Made by a program: the position numbers and the translations under genes. This document shows, one piece after another, positions 36,479 through 44,733 of a stretch of DNA of 64,000 bases. The notes below the pieces were generated by a model. That model was given only the letters and a program-made list of their open reading frames with translations. It was not told the DNA's origin and ran no database searches. Source of the DNA: Adhaeribacter aerolatus (GTDB taxonomy: Bacteria > Bacteroidota > Bacteroidia > Cytophagales > Hymenobacteraceae). Position 1 is the stretch's first letter; every line of letters starts with the position of its first letter. The stretch lies in contig NZ_BJYS01000002.1 in assembly GCF_007991635.1 (NCBI RefSeq), positions 1-64,000 on the forward strand. The letters run 5' to 3'.

Positions 36479-36670
36479 TTTATAATGTTTGAAATTGTAA
36501 GCTATTAATATTTTATTTATCAGATAAATAAGGTGTAATTATAAAGCAAAAGAACTTTCTTGTTTGACGAAATCACAGAGTGGGAAGTATTTTATTAGGG
36601 TGTGCAACCACTTAGTTAAATATAGGGTCAAAACAAAAGGGATTGGATTTATTAAGAAAGAATACATATC

Positions 36671-37012
36671 GTGAAACGACTACTATTTTTACAAGTGTTA
36701 ATTATTTTAATTTTTACCGGTTGCGATAGATTAGGCATTGAACCAGGCGTTTCCGATTGTATTGTTAAGAGTACAAAGAAATTAAACAAGGAATCACCAT
36801 GCGATAAAGGTGCTTCTGTCAAAGAATATAAATTTCAAAACAAGATAGTTTATGTTCTCAGTCCTGGAAATTGTATGTCAGATAGTGGCGCTAAAGTAGT
36901 AGATGCTGAATGCAACCAAATTGGTTATTTAGGAGGACTAACCGGCAACACCAAAATAGATGGAATAGAATTTTCTACTGCGACCTTTATCAGAACAATT
37001 TGGGATAATTAA
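36671..37012 (+). CDS. Small lipoprotein, DUF6970-like
   Basis: 113 aa from a GTG start. A lipoprotein signal (LIILIFTGCDR, Cys near 18) leads a small Cys-containing domain: DCIVKSTKKLN, SVKEYKFQNKIVYVLSPGNCMSDSGAKVVDAECNQIGYLGGL in overlapping order, with four Cys that could form two disulfides. The pattern of a strand pair followed by PGNC and a Gly-rich turn matches a small Bacteroidota lipoprotein domain I believe is DUF6970. Function unknown. No operon partner. Confidence 0.7.
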   Translation: MKRLLFLQVLIILIFTGCDRLGIEPGVSDCIVKSTKKLNKESPCDKGASVKEYKFQNKIVYVLSPGNCMSDSGAKVVDAECNQIGYLGGLTGNTKIDGIEFSTATFIRTIWDN

Positions 37013-37052
37013 ATAGAATACTAATCTAATCTGAAACACTGCAAATGGTACA

Positions 37053-37072
37053 AAAGCTAAAATATTAGCTTT
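37053..37072. terminator. Short hairpin between convergent genes
   Basis: AAAGCTAA-AATA-TTAGCTTT, an 8-bp perfect stem that overlaps the stop codon of the minus-strand gene at 37065. Weak, but positioned to serve both convergent genes. Confidence 0.4.
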
Positions 37073-38126
37073 GCTTTCTATGAACATTAACCACAATCCG
37101 GGGTTCGCGGGTTAAAATGGTTTTGAGGTTTAACCGCACCAAATCGCCCATATTATTGCACTTCAGAAACTCGTCTAACTGGTGGTGCTCGGCCAAATCT
37201 TTTTTTAGCTGCTCTACTTTTTCAGGCGTCGAAATGGTGTCGGTGCGCATTATGTCAATCAGGTCTTTCAGCCGGTAGCGGGCCAGTTTTAAACGGTGAT
37301 ACAGCAAGGTGCGTTCTTCGCTTAAATATTGCTGAATGGTTTGGGGCTTCAGCAGTTTTAATACCAGTTCTACTACCTTGTTGTTGTCTTTAAAAAACTG
37401 TGGCAGGTACATTACCTTGCGGCCTTCGTACGATTGCTGGTCGAAATCGATGGAACGCACCCGGTATTGCTCGTCTTCAAAATCGGGCGTAACATCTATT
37501 ACGTAATTGTAAGAGCGCATATCGCCGAGCAGTCGGATAAAACAACGCTCGTTAAATTTTACAAACTCTTTGGCTATGCGCACCAGGTTGGTGTTGGGCC
37601 GGGGCAAATATTCTTTTATAAACACATCGCCGGGTATGCCGGCAATATGCTCTTCAATCAGGGTTTCGCCGTCTACGAGGTAATTAATGCGGCTGGGCGA
37701 TAATATATGCTCCAGTTCCAGACCGTAAATCCGTGAAGCATCGGCGCGTTTTACATAAAAATAATCGTAGTTATCGTTTAGCTGGTTTTTAATTTGTACC
37801 CGAAACGGATTGGTATTACCAAAGGTGCAATAATCTACCCTGGATACCTGCAAGTGTTCCATTACCGAAATATCACCGTCGGTTTTTAACAAGGCATAAA
37901 TCATGGTCAGGCCCTGGTTAAGTTCTTCGCGCTGGTGCTGTTCGTAAAGTACCACCTGCCACAACGTATCGTGCCCTTGCTTATCGTAGTACGGAAAAGA
38001 CTCGGTATAATGCGTTAAGTCTTCGTAACGCAGCGGCAGTTTTCTTTCCCGGTCGTAGGTTTGCAGGTATTTCCGCAGCTTTTTCGATACCGGGTAAACC
38101 AGCTTCTTTTTAGAAATAGTATGCAC
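37065..38126 (-). CDS. Unknown cytosolic protein with kinase-like motifs
   Basis: 353 aa, no signal peptide or membrane helix. I do not recognise a named family. The central part has features of the protein-kinase-like/phosphotransferase fold: an acidic strand with LIEEHIAGIPGDVFIKEYL, then LLGDMRSYNYVIDV (a GD-x5-N arrangement like HGD-x4-N of aminoglycoside phosphotransferases) and RVRSIDFDQQSYEG (like the metal-binding IDFD/DFG). The catalytic Asp in this reading is in GDMRSYN. The C-terminal third is helical and Lys-rich. The fold assignment is inference; structural prediction would settle it. Confidence 0.7.
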   Translation of the reverse strand: MHTISKKKLVYPVSKKLRKYLQTYDRERKLPLRYEDLTHYTESFPYYDKQGHDTLWQVVLYEQHQREELNQGLTMIYALLKTDGDISVMEHLQVSRVDYCTFGNTNPFRVQIKNQLNDNYDYFYVKRADASRIYGLELEHILSPSRINYLVDGETLIEEHIAGIPGDVFIKEYLPRPNTNLVRIAKEFVKFNERCFIRLLGDMRSYNYVIDVTPDFEDEQYRVRSIDFDQQSYEGRKVMYLPQFFKDNNKVVELVLKLLKPQTIQQYLSEERTLLYHRLKLARYRLKDLIDIMRTDTISTPEKVEQLKKDLAEHHQLDEFLKCNNMGDLVRLNLKTILTREPRIVVNVHRKQS

Positions 38127-38384
38127 AGGTTAAATAATTTAAGGTAAATCTAAGCAAAATAATGGCTTGGTTTTGCGGCCGTTTACGTTTATCTTATAGG
38201 CGTATAACGTTACAGATAATAAGCATACTATGTGCATTATTGGTTTTACTATCGGGTTATTTCGCCAGAACCAGCCTGATGTATACGTCAGCCCCGTATT
38301 TGGTTCTTGCGCAGATTCAGTTACCCACTTGATAAAAAGCAGTGATATTTTAATTACTATAAATCTAATTTTAAATAAAACAGC

Positions 38385-38825
38385 ATGAAGGTAATATTTC
38401 TACTGCCAATATTTTTGTGGCTGTTAGTGGGTTGTGCCGAAAAAGCAGCGCCGGTGCCCAGCCTGGACGACCGCATACAAGGAAACTGGAAAAGCACCTT
38501 TACCCGCAATTATTACGATGGCGCGGGTAACAAAATTTTTGAGGAGCAGGAAAACGATACTGTTACTTTTAAATTTACGAAAGGGTATGTTACCTTATCA
38601 AAGCAAAATGCAACACCGAAATCATCTAAATATGTGTTACACGAGATAGAAGATGAAAAATATATTCTTCTTGACACACCCGGCGGTTCGCAACACTTAA
38701 TTACCTTTTTAACCGAAGAAAGAATGTACTGGCAAGTAGCTATTGCGCCCGACAATTATATAGAAAACGGAGTTGCTAAGCGGGCTGCTAAAATGGTTGT
38801 GGTAACGGAATTTATTAAGCAATAG
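38385..38825 (+). CDS. Small lipoprotein, lipocalin-like
   Basis: 146 aa with lipoprotein signal IFLWLLVGCAEK (Cys near 17). The mature domain has IQGNWKSTFTRNYYD followed by regularly spaced strands (VTFKFTKGYVTLS, SKYVLHEIEDEKYILLDT, RMYWQVAIAP), as in the small lipocalin-like proteins of Bacteroidota where a G-x-W motif opens the barrel. Ligand unknown. It stands alone between the kinase-like gene and trkH. Confidence 0.7.
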   Translation: MKVIFLLPIFLWLLVGCAEKAAPVPSLDDRIQGNWKSTFTRNYYDGAGNKIFEEQENDTVTFKFTKGYVTLSKQNATPKSSKYVLHEIEDEKYILLDTPGGSQHLITFLTEERMYWQVAIAPDNYIENGVAKRAAKMVVVTEFIKQ

Positions 38826-39206
38826 TAGCAGCCTATGGGCTATAATTAGTTCAAAATGAACGCCAAGGCGTAGTTACCGGGAAAATCTTTTTCCGCCAGC
38901 GGTTTTAACAGGAGTCATCTAACCGGAGTAAAGCAAACTTTGTGGGGTTGCCGCTGTTAAATAGCCTTAAGCTGCGCAGCCACGCAGGGTAGCATGTGTC
39001 TAAAGTTGAATTCGGGTACATGCCAGGTTTAGCTTTTCGGCAAATGCAGTAAGCAGGGCTATTTGTAAACTTTCAGCTAAATATTTATAGCTTTACGCAT
39101 AGTGGCTTGTGCGCTTTGGTACGGAAGGATAACCCGTTTTATTGCCTTCATAAATACTGCCATTCATAAACAGGTTGAAAATTGCCTTAACATACCACGA
39201 TAAAGC
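38826..39206. other. Intergenic region before trkH
   Basis: About 380 bp without an open frame of note; no hairpin, repeat or confident promoter was recognised. Confidence 0.4.
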
Positions 39207-41030
39207 ATGAGCCAGACACGCTGGGTAAAGCAAATGCAGCACACCTTGGTGCGATGGCGGAAGCAGGCACTCAAAGTAATAGAGCAGGTTACATTATTCC
39301 TGAGTGTGGTTGCCCTGCTGCTGATGCTCTATAATATTGGCTTTAGTTATACACCCGAAACCGAGAGCGCTATTCACAAAGCGAATTCTTTTTTGCTGAT
39401 TACTTTTTTTGTGGTGCTGGGTATCCGGTTTCTGGCTTTGTTTAACCACCGGAATATTACCCGGAAACGCAGGCTTGAAATTGTGCTGCTCTTGTTCTTT
39501 TTTCTGGCGCTTTGCCTGCGCTTTTTTATGCGCAACACGCCTTACGGAGATGTAAGCTGGATTAGCTTCTTCGACCGGCGCGCTTTTACCCACCTGGTTT
39601 TTATTTATATTTTCCTGGTGCAATTATCCCGGGTAGATTTCCGGATTTACCGGTTAACCTTTAACCCGGCGCTGCTCTTTATTTACAGTTTTTTATTTTT
39701 AATTTTTGCCGGTGCTGGCTTACTGCTGCTGCCCCGGGCTACGCACCAGGAAATTTCTATTCTGGATGCTTTTTTTACCGCTACCAGTGCCGTTTGCGTT
39801 ACGGGTTTAACCGTAGTAGATACGGCTACGGCCTTTACCCCTTTTGGTAAAAAAATTATAATCTTACTTATTCAGCTGGGCGGCTTGGGTATCATGACTT
39901 TTACCAGCTTTGTGGCGCTTGTTTTCCAGAGAAACAGCACTTTTAAGAACCAGTTGTTTTTGCAAAGCATGGTAAACGAAGAACACCTGGGCCAAACTTT
40001 CCGCACCATTATTAAAATTGTAGGCGTTACTTTACTCATAGAAGCTATTGGGGCGCTGTTTATTTATTTAAGTATAGATAAGCAGCTTTATAATGGCAAC
40101 CCGGTAGAACAGTGGGGCTTTGCTGTTTTCCACGCTATTTCGGCCTTTTGTAATGCCGGTTTTTCTACCCTAACCGATGGGCTGTACGATAGCCGGATTC
40201 GGTACAATTATAATTTACAGCTCACGCTGGCCTGGCTCATTATCTTTGGCGGATTAGGTTTTCCTATAATGTTTAACATTTATAAATACCTGAAACAGGA
40301 AATATCAAAATTGTTTTACGCTGTTTTCCGGCCACACGCTTATAAGCACCAACCCCGGCTGTTAAGCGTTAACTCTAAAATTGTGCTTATAACCACGGCT
40401 ATATTATTGGTTTTGGGTACTGTCTTGTTTGGGGTGCTGGAGTATCGGCATGCCTTGCAGGAACACTCCTGGTACGGTAAACTGGTTACTTCCTTTTTTG
40501 GGTCGGTTACCCCCCGGACGGCCGGGTTTAATACGGTTAGTATGACTGCCCTAACCACGCCTACTGTTTTAATATATTTGCTGCTCATGTGGATTGGTGC
40601 TTCGCCGGCTTCCACCGGGGGCGGTATTAAAACCACAACCATTGCCCTTGCTTTCCTAAATATCATCAGCATTGGCAAAGCCCGCGACCGCCTGGAAGTA
40701 ATGCACCGGGAAATCCCTAATGAGTCGGTTAAGAGAGCCTTTGGGGTAATATTTTTATCTTTTATGATTATTGGCCTGAACGTTTTTCTGGTAACCGTTT
40801 TCGATGCCCGGCACGATTTAAAAGCCGTGGTTTTCGAAGTTTTTTCGGCCTTTGCTACCGTAGGTCTAAGTTTAGGCCTTACGCCGCAGTTAAACGATGG
40901 TAGTAAAATAATAATAATGCTTACTATGTTTTTGGGGCGGGTGGGCATTATTACGTTTGTGCTTAGTTTTATTAACCGCGACAAAGCCATGCATTACAGC
41001 TACCCCAGTGAAAATATTATTATCAGCTAA
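39207..41030 (+). CDS. trkH: TrkH family potassium uptake channel subunit
   Basis: 607 aa, longer than typical TrkH (about 480) because of an N-terminal extension with about four extra helices (residues 1-150). The four M1-P-M2 filter loops are recognisable: TATSAVCVTGLTVVDT, AISAFCNAGFSTLTDG, SVTPRTAGFNTVSM and SAFATVGLSLGLTP, each with the selectivity Gly. The gating-loop sequence GASPASTGGGIKTTTIAL lies between repeats three and four. It conducts K+ inward under control of a cytosolic NAD(H)/nucleotide-binding ring, encoded 15 bp downstream. The operon is therefore a complete Ktr/Trk uptake unit. Confidence 0.93.
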   Translation: MSQTRWVKQMQHTLVRWRKQALKVIEQVTLFLSVVALLLMLYNIGFSYTPETESAIHKANSFLLITFFVVLGIRFLALFNHRNITRKRRLEIVLLLFFFLALCLRFFMRNTPYGDVSWISFFDRRAFTHLVFIYIFLVQLSRVDFRIYRLTFNPALLFIYSFLFLIFAGAGLLLLPRATHQEISILDAFFTATSAVCVTGLTVVDTATAFTPFGKKIIILLIQLGGLGIMTFTSFVALVFQRNSTFKNQLFLQSMVNEEHLGQTFRTIIKIVGVTLLIEAIGALFIYLSIDKQLYNGNPVEQWGFAVFHAISAFCNAGFSTLTDGLYDSRIRYNYNLQLTLAWLIIFGGLGFPIMFNIYKYLKQEISKLFYAVFRPHAYKHQPRLLSVNSKIVLITTAILLVLGTVLFGVLEYRHALQEHSWYGKLVTSFFGSVTPRTAGFNTVSMTALTTPTVLIYLLLMWIGASPASTGGGIKTTTIALAFLNIISIGKARDRLEVMHREIPNESVKRAFGVIFLSFMIIGLNVFLVTVFDARHDLKAVVFEVFSAFATVGLSLGLTPQLNDGSKIIIMLTMFLGRVGIITFVLSFINRDKAMHYSYPSENIIIS

Positions 41031-41045
41031 CGTAAAGCATTACAA

Positions 41046-41729
41046 ATGAAATATATAATTGTGGGATTAGGTAATTTTGGTTCTACCCTGAGCATGCAGC
41101 TTACCGCTATGGGCCACGAAGTAATAGCGATTGATAAAAGCCTGGAAAAAGTAGATAATTACAAAAACCAGATAACCCACACTATTTGCCTCGATGCCAC
41201 CGACCAGCAAGCCTTGCATACCTTGCCCATAAAAGAAACCGATGTCGTAGTAATAGGTATCGGCGAGGATTTTGGCGCCTCGGTAATGGCAACTGCCTTG
41301 TTTAAACAGCTAAACGTAAAGCGCATTATTGGCCGGGCTATCTCGCCCATTCACCAGAAAGTACTCGAAGCCATTGGCATCGACCAGATTGTGCGGCCGG
41401 AACAGGAAGCGGCCGAGCGTTTGGCTAAACGCCTGGAAATGAAAGGCGTAATTGATTCTTTTGATTTAGCCGATGATTACAACATTATTGAGGCTACCGT
41501 ACCTGACCGTTACGTTGGCCTGACGATTGTAGAATCTAACATCCGGAACCAGTATAAGGTAAACGTGCTCACCATTTTGCGCGCCGATAATAGTATAAAG
41601 TTGTGGAACAGAAGTGTGCAGCGCCGGGTGCTGGGCGTAGTTACAGCCGATACCCGTTTCGAGCAAAACGATATTCTGGTATTATTTGGCCGGATAAAAG
41701 ATATTGAGCGGCTATTACACGCAGAGTAA
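41046..41729 (+). CDS. TrkA/KtrA family potassium uptake regulatory subunit
   Basis: 227 aa: RCK_N Rossmann domain (about 1-130) starting YIIVGLGNFGSTLSMQL (G-x-G-x-x-G) with acidic ribose contact AIDKS, and RCK_C domain (about 135-220). One RCK pair makes it KtrA/KtrC-like, not the double-length E. coli TrkA. It forms an octameric ring that gates the TrkH channel in response to nucleotides. Translation is probably coupled with trkH, 15 bp upstream. Confidence 0.93.
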   Translation: MKYIIVGLGNFGSTLSMQLTAMGHEVIAIDKSLEKVDNYKNQITHTICLDATDQQALHTLPIKETDVVVIGIGEDFGASVMATALFKQLNVKRIIGRAISPIHQKVLEAIGIDQIVRPEQEAAERLAKRLEMKGVIDSFDLADDYNIIEATVPDRYVGLTIVESNIRNQYKVNVLTILRADNSIKLWNRSVQRRVLGVVTADTRFEQNDILVLFGRIKDIERLLHAE

Positions 41730-41761
41730 ATGATTGCCTGCGTTGGCAGAAAAGCTGGCTA

Positions 41762-42412
41762 TCAAGAAGCTTTAACCTGACTCATCTTGCCTATTTTGGG
41801 AATTACCTGAATGAGAAAGCGTTTGTTCTCGTATTCGCGGCGGCCGGTATAGCGCCCCGTACCGTAAAAGCCGCTGCCGGCAATAATTATCTCGAAACGA
41901 TTGGGGTTAAAGTTAATATTGCGGGCCTGCCAAAAGTTAAGTAAAGCCAATGCCCGGTTATAACTCAGTTCGTACCCGTAATCGCGGTTTTTTATGTGAA
42001 ACTTAGGGTCGTACGGATCGCGGGCAGCCATGCCTTCAATAATGACCAGGTATTTTACGCCCTGATCTTCTTTAATATCTTCAATTATTTTTTTTAAGGT
42101 TAAGCCAGCCTGGTAAAGCACTTCTTTGTCTTTTTCTTTAATTACCCAACTGTCCTTGTCAAAAGTTATATCCACTTTCAACTCGTGGCGCTTATTCACC
42201 GGGTCGAAACGGAAGTATTTGCCTTCGAGGCCTTTCAGCGCTAATTCTATTTCCTGAATTTTGCGCAATTGCTCCACCTGTACCAGCAATTCGCTCTGTT
42301 TATCCTGAAATAATTTGTAGCTCAGCACAAACAACACCAGCATCACAATAAATAATGCCGTCATGAGGTCGACGTAACTGGGCCAGAAAAAATCTTTATT
42401 ATCTTGTTTCAA
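41762..42412 (-). CDS. MotB/ZorB-like stator protein with OmpA-type peptidoglycan-binding domain
   Basis: 216 aa. A short cytosolic N terminus precedes one transmembrane helix (about 12-33) with a conserved-position acid, D15 in SYVDLMTALFIVML, equivalent to the proton-carrying Asp of MotB/ExbD/ZorB. A short coiled linker follows (about 36-62), then an OmpA-like domain (about 75-210) with VDITFDKDSWVIKE, IIEGMAARDP, LSYNRALALLNFWQ and the closing strand RFLIQVIP. It should bind the cell wall and form a proton channel with the MotA-like protein encoded next. It is the last gene of the unusual cluster. No flagellar genes are present. Confidence 0.85.
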   Translation of the reverse strand: MKQDNKDFFWPSYVDLMTALFIVMLVLFVLSYKLFQDKQSELLVQVEQLRKIQEIELALKGLEGKYFRFDPVNKRHELKVDITFDKDSWVIKEKDKEVLYQAGLTLKKIIEDIKEDQGVKYLVIIEGMAARDPYDPKFHIKNRDYGYELSYNRALALLNFWQARNINFNPNRFEIIIAGSGFYGTGRYTGRREYENKRFLIQVIPKIGKMSQVKAS

Positions 42413-42550
42413 TGATTATTTATTTTCCAATCAATAGATTAACCCATTGTAATGTTTAAATAGTTAACCAATTTTAGTCTGATTTATCTAGTTGTTTCTT
42501 TTTGACTGATGTTACGAAAAGCTAAAAAACAAAAGTTTAAGTAACCCACC

Positions 42551-42613
42551 TTTGTCATTCAGGAGGAAACTTGTTAGTAGATAACCAACAAGTTTCCTCC
42601 TGAATGACACAAA
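42551..42613. repeat. TCATTCAGGAGGAA hairpin repeat, copy 1
   Basis: 23-bp perfect stem: the arm 42553-42575 (TGTCATTCAGGAGGAAACTT...) pairs with 42587-42609, with a loop containing AGTAG. Same family as 44431-44668 and 54187-54244. Located between the MotA-like and MotB-like genes. Confidence 0.85.
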
Positions 42614-42628
42614 TGAACTTCATCGGCT

Positions 42629-42664
42629 TCGAACAACAAGTAACGAATAACGACCAACGAATTA
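42629..42664 (-). repeat. Degenerate ATTCGTTG-type repeat ending on a stop codon
   Basis: On the minus strand it starts with the TAA of the MotA-like gene and continues TTCGTTGGTCGTTATTCGTT and so on. Nearly the same string follows the stop at 50366-50368. Confidence 0.65.
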
Positions 42665-44380
42665 CTTACCCATCATTCGGTTCATCATTTTCTTAAACAT
42701 GCCGGGTTGGGTGAGTTTATCCAGGTTGTAGTTGAGCATTTCCATTTGTTTCACCAGCCGGGCTTGTGTTTCATTGTCGCGGTCTATTTTTTCGAGTAAG
42801 GTGCGTTGCGTCTGGTTCAGTTCCTGGCGCATGGTTTCCTGCTGGCGGTTTAGCTGCCCGAAAGGCTCCAGGTAATTAACAATGCGCTCGTAAATATTAT
42901 CGCGGTTCAGGTGCTCAAAGTGGTTGGCCCAGCGTTCGTAAGCGTTCTGCGCGTCCTGTTCTAAATATTTCATGCGGGCATCCATCAGCTCGGTTAAGCG
43001 GCCCGCCGACTGGTCGTAGAACTGCTCAATCTTAGCCGAAATATCTTCCATCTCGCGCTCGTGTTTGCCGAAAAAATCGAGCTGCTTCTGAATCAGGTTA
43101 TCGTGCTGGCCAATGTGTTGCCCCAGGTTGTTAATACCTTTCTCAAAGCTGCTCATGCGGTCCAGCAAACCATGAATCTTGCTCACCGTCTGGTCGCCCA
43201 TTTCCAGCGATTTATTCAATGATATTTGGTAACCCAAAAACTTCTGAAACTCCTCGGTACTCCGGGTAACCTTATCAAACACCTGCACGCTGGCATTGGC
43301 AATTTCGGTATAGCCCACTTCTTCCATCTTCACCAGGAAATCGCGCTGCACTTTAATGTTTTCCGTGATGCCAGCAATAATGGGCTTGAAATCAGCTACT
43401 TTATCAAAAAAGTCTTTGTTAAACGCATCCAGTACCGATTTTAGGTTACCTAAACTGGTAGCCATATCGGAGTGCAGTTTGGGCAATAAGCGGGCCTGCA
43501 AAAAGGTGTAGTAATTGTTTTTTAGATGATCGCGCTGGAAACGGGCATTTTTAAATAGGTTGTTGCCCCACAACGTAAAAAGCAAACCGGCAAAGCTGCC
43601 CACCATCGCCACCACCACACCGGTTATAAAAGTCTGGATAGATTCGTTACTGACGCCTTCACCGAAAATAATGCCCGACAAGCCCAGGATTACACCCAAA
43701 AAAGTGCCCAGCAAACCAATGTAAAGCGGCGTAGCCACCGTAGCCTGTATTTCGCTCTCCAGCACCTCCGATTGCCGTTCCGCAATATCTTTTAAAATAT
43801 TAAAATCAGCAGCCGCACCTTTGTTATGGCGCAAATAATCGTTCGTATCCTGAATAATTTCGGCGAAAGCAGGGGAGGGCCGGTCGGCTGCGATTATGTC
43901 AATTTCTACTTCCGGAGCAGTATTAGCCGATGCTGACGTAATATTGTTACCGGCAGTTTCTAATCCTACAATTTGGGTGTCGGCGTTCTGGGCGATATTC
44001 AGCAGCCGGAGGTACGGCATCTGGTAGATTTCGGAGGTAGAGGCAAAACCTTCATATACGGTTTTCTTCATCTCAATGGCTTCGCCGCGGTTATTCAGGT
44101 TGGTTACCTGATGCAGTTCCGAAGGCTTACTAAGAAAAAGAAATTTTTTACCTTGCTCCAGTAATGCTAGTTTTTCGGCAGCGGCCGGGGGCAAACTGTT
44201 GCGGGCCTCGTCCGGTGTTTTACCGCTGGCATCTACGTATTCCTTTGTTATCCGGAGCCGACTTTTACCTGGAAATAATTCTGCCAAGCGGGCTATCTTT
44301 CCCCGGTTCTGGAGAAAGATAAAGCCTTGCAGGAGTACAATCCCGATAATTACAAATATCTCTAATATTACTTCAAACAT
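42662..44380 (-). CDS. MotA/TolQ/ExbB-like channel protein with long cytoplasmic tail (ZorA-like architecture)
   Basis: 572 aa. Three membrane helices: about 3-22, 217-239 (PLYIGLLGTFLGVILGLSGI) and 249-271 (FITGVVVAMVGSFAGLLFTL); the last two are the MotA/ExbB proton-channel core. A cytoplasmic domain lies between helices 1 and 2. After helix 3 about 300 residues of mostly helical, Gln/Glu/Lys-rich sequence form a long tail with heptads (for example FEKGINNLGQHIGQHDNLIQ). That plan, three helices plus a very long tail, is that of ZorA of the Zorya defence system and not of flagellar MotA. Its MotB-like partner follows 250 bp downstream. Confidence 0.85.
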   Translation of the reverse strand: MFEVILEIFVIIGIVLLQGFIFLQNRGKIARLAELFPGKSRLRITKEYVDASGKTPDEARNSLPPAAAEKLALLEQGKKFLFLSKPSELHQVTNLNNRGEAIEMKKTVYEGFASTSEIYQMPYLRLLNIAQNADTQIVGLETAGNNITSASANTAPEVEIDIIAADRPSPAFAEIIQDTNDYLRHNKGAAADFNILKDIAERQSEVLESEIQATVATPLYIGLLGTFLGVILGLSGIIFGEGVSNESIQTFITGVVVAMVGSFAGLLFTLWGNNLFKNARFQRDHLKNNYYTFLQARLLPKLHSDMATSLGNLKSVLDAFNKDFFDKVADFKPIIAGITENIKVQRDFLVKMEEVGYTEIANASVQVFDKVTRSTEEFQKFLGYQISLNKSLEMGDQTVSKIHGLLDRMSSFEKGINNLGQHIGQHDNLIQKQLDFFGKHEREMEDISAKIEQFYDQSAGRLTELMDARMKYLEQDAQNAYERWANHFEHLNRDNIYERIVNYLEPFGQLNRQQETMRQELNQTQRTLLEKIDRDNETQARLVKQMEMLNYNLDKLTQPGMFKKMMNRMMGK

Positions 44381-44430
44381 GTTTGGTTTAAGGCGGTCGC
44401 TGATTTTACTTTTGTTTTCAGAATTCCTTC

Positions 44431-44668
44431 TTTGTCATTCAGGAGAAAGCTATTTGGCTGCTTCTTTTCAAATTGCTATCCGGAAATTTTCAAAAGGTTG
44501 TAACGCACGTGTAAGGTACTATTTTTATAGGATTGGTAATCAGGCAAACGACGGATTTACTCTCTGGAAAAATCTGCCCTTTAAATTTTTAGTCGCTGAA
44601 ATAATAAAATGCCATTCAGGTAGAACTATTACAGCTACCTGCTAAATAGTTTCCTCCTGAATGACACC
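44431..44668. repeat. TCATTCAGGAGGAA hairpin repeat, copy 2 plus an extra half copy
   Basis: A complete imperfect hairpin spans about 44610-44668 (GCCATTCAGGTAGAACTATT against AATAGTTTCCTCCTGAATGA). A separate left arm at 44431-44458 matches the complement of its right arm at 23 of 26 positions. The 150 bp between contain no gene. This fills the 353-bp spacer between the linker and MotA-like genes. Confidence 0.75.
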
Positions 44669-44733
44669 TGCAAAATGAGAGACAGCTATTAAGTAAGATT
44701 CGCTAAAAGGCCATCAACTACTTGCAATTAGCT

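Noticed and set aside
40340-40990. 216-codon open frame antisense to trkH
   Set aside because: It lies wholly inside trkH on the opposite strand, has no domain, and its Thr/Val/Arg-rich composition is what a reversed membrane-protein gene gives.
41762-44380. Calling the motor pair a flagellar stator or a complete Zorya system
   Set aside because: No flagellar gene is present, the large tail and extra domain do not fit MotA, and none of ZorC, ZorD or ZorE is found in the window.
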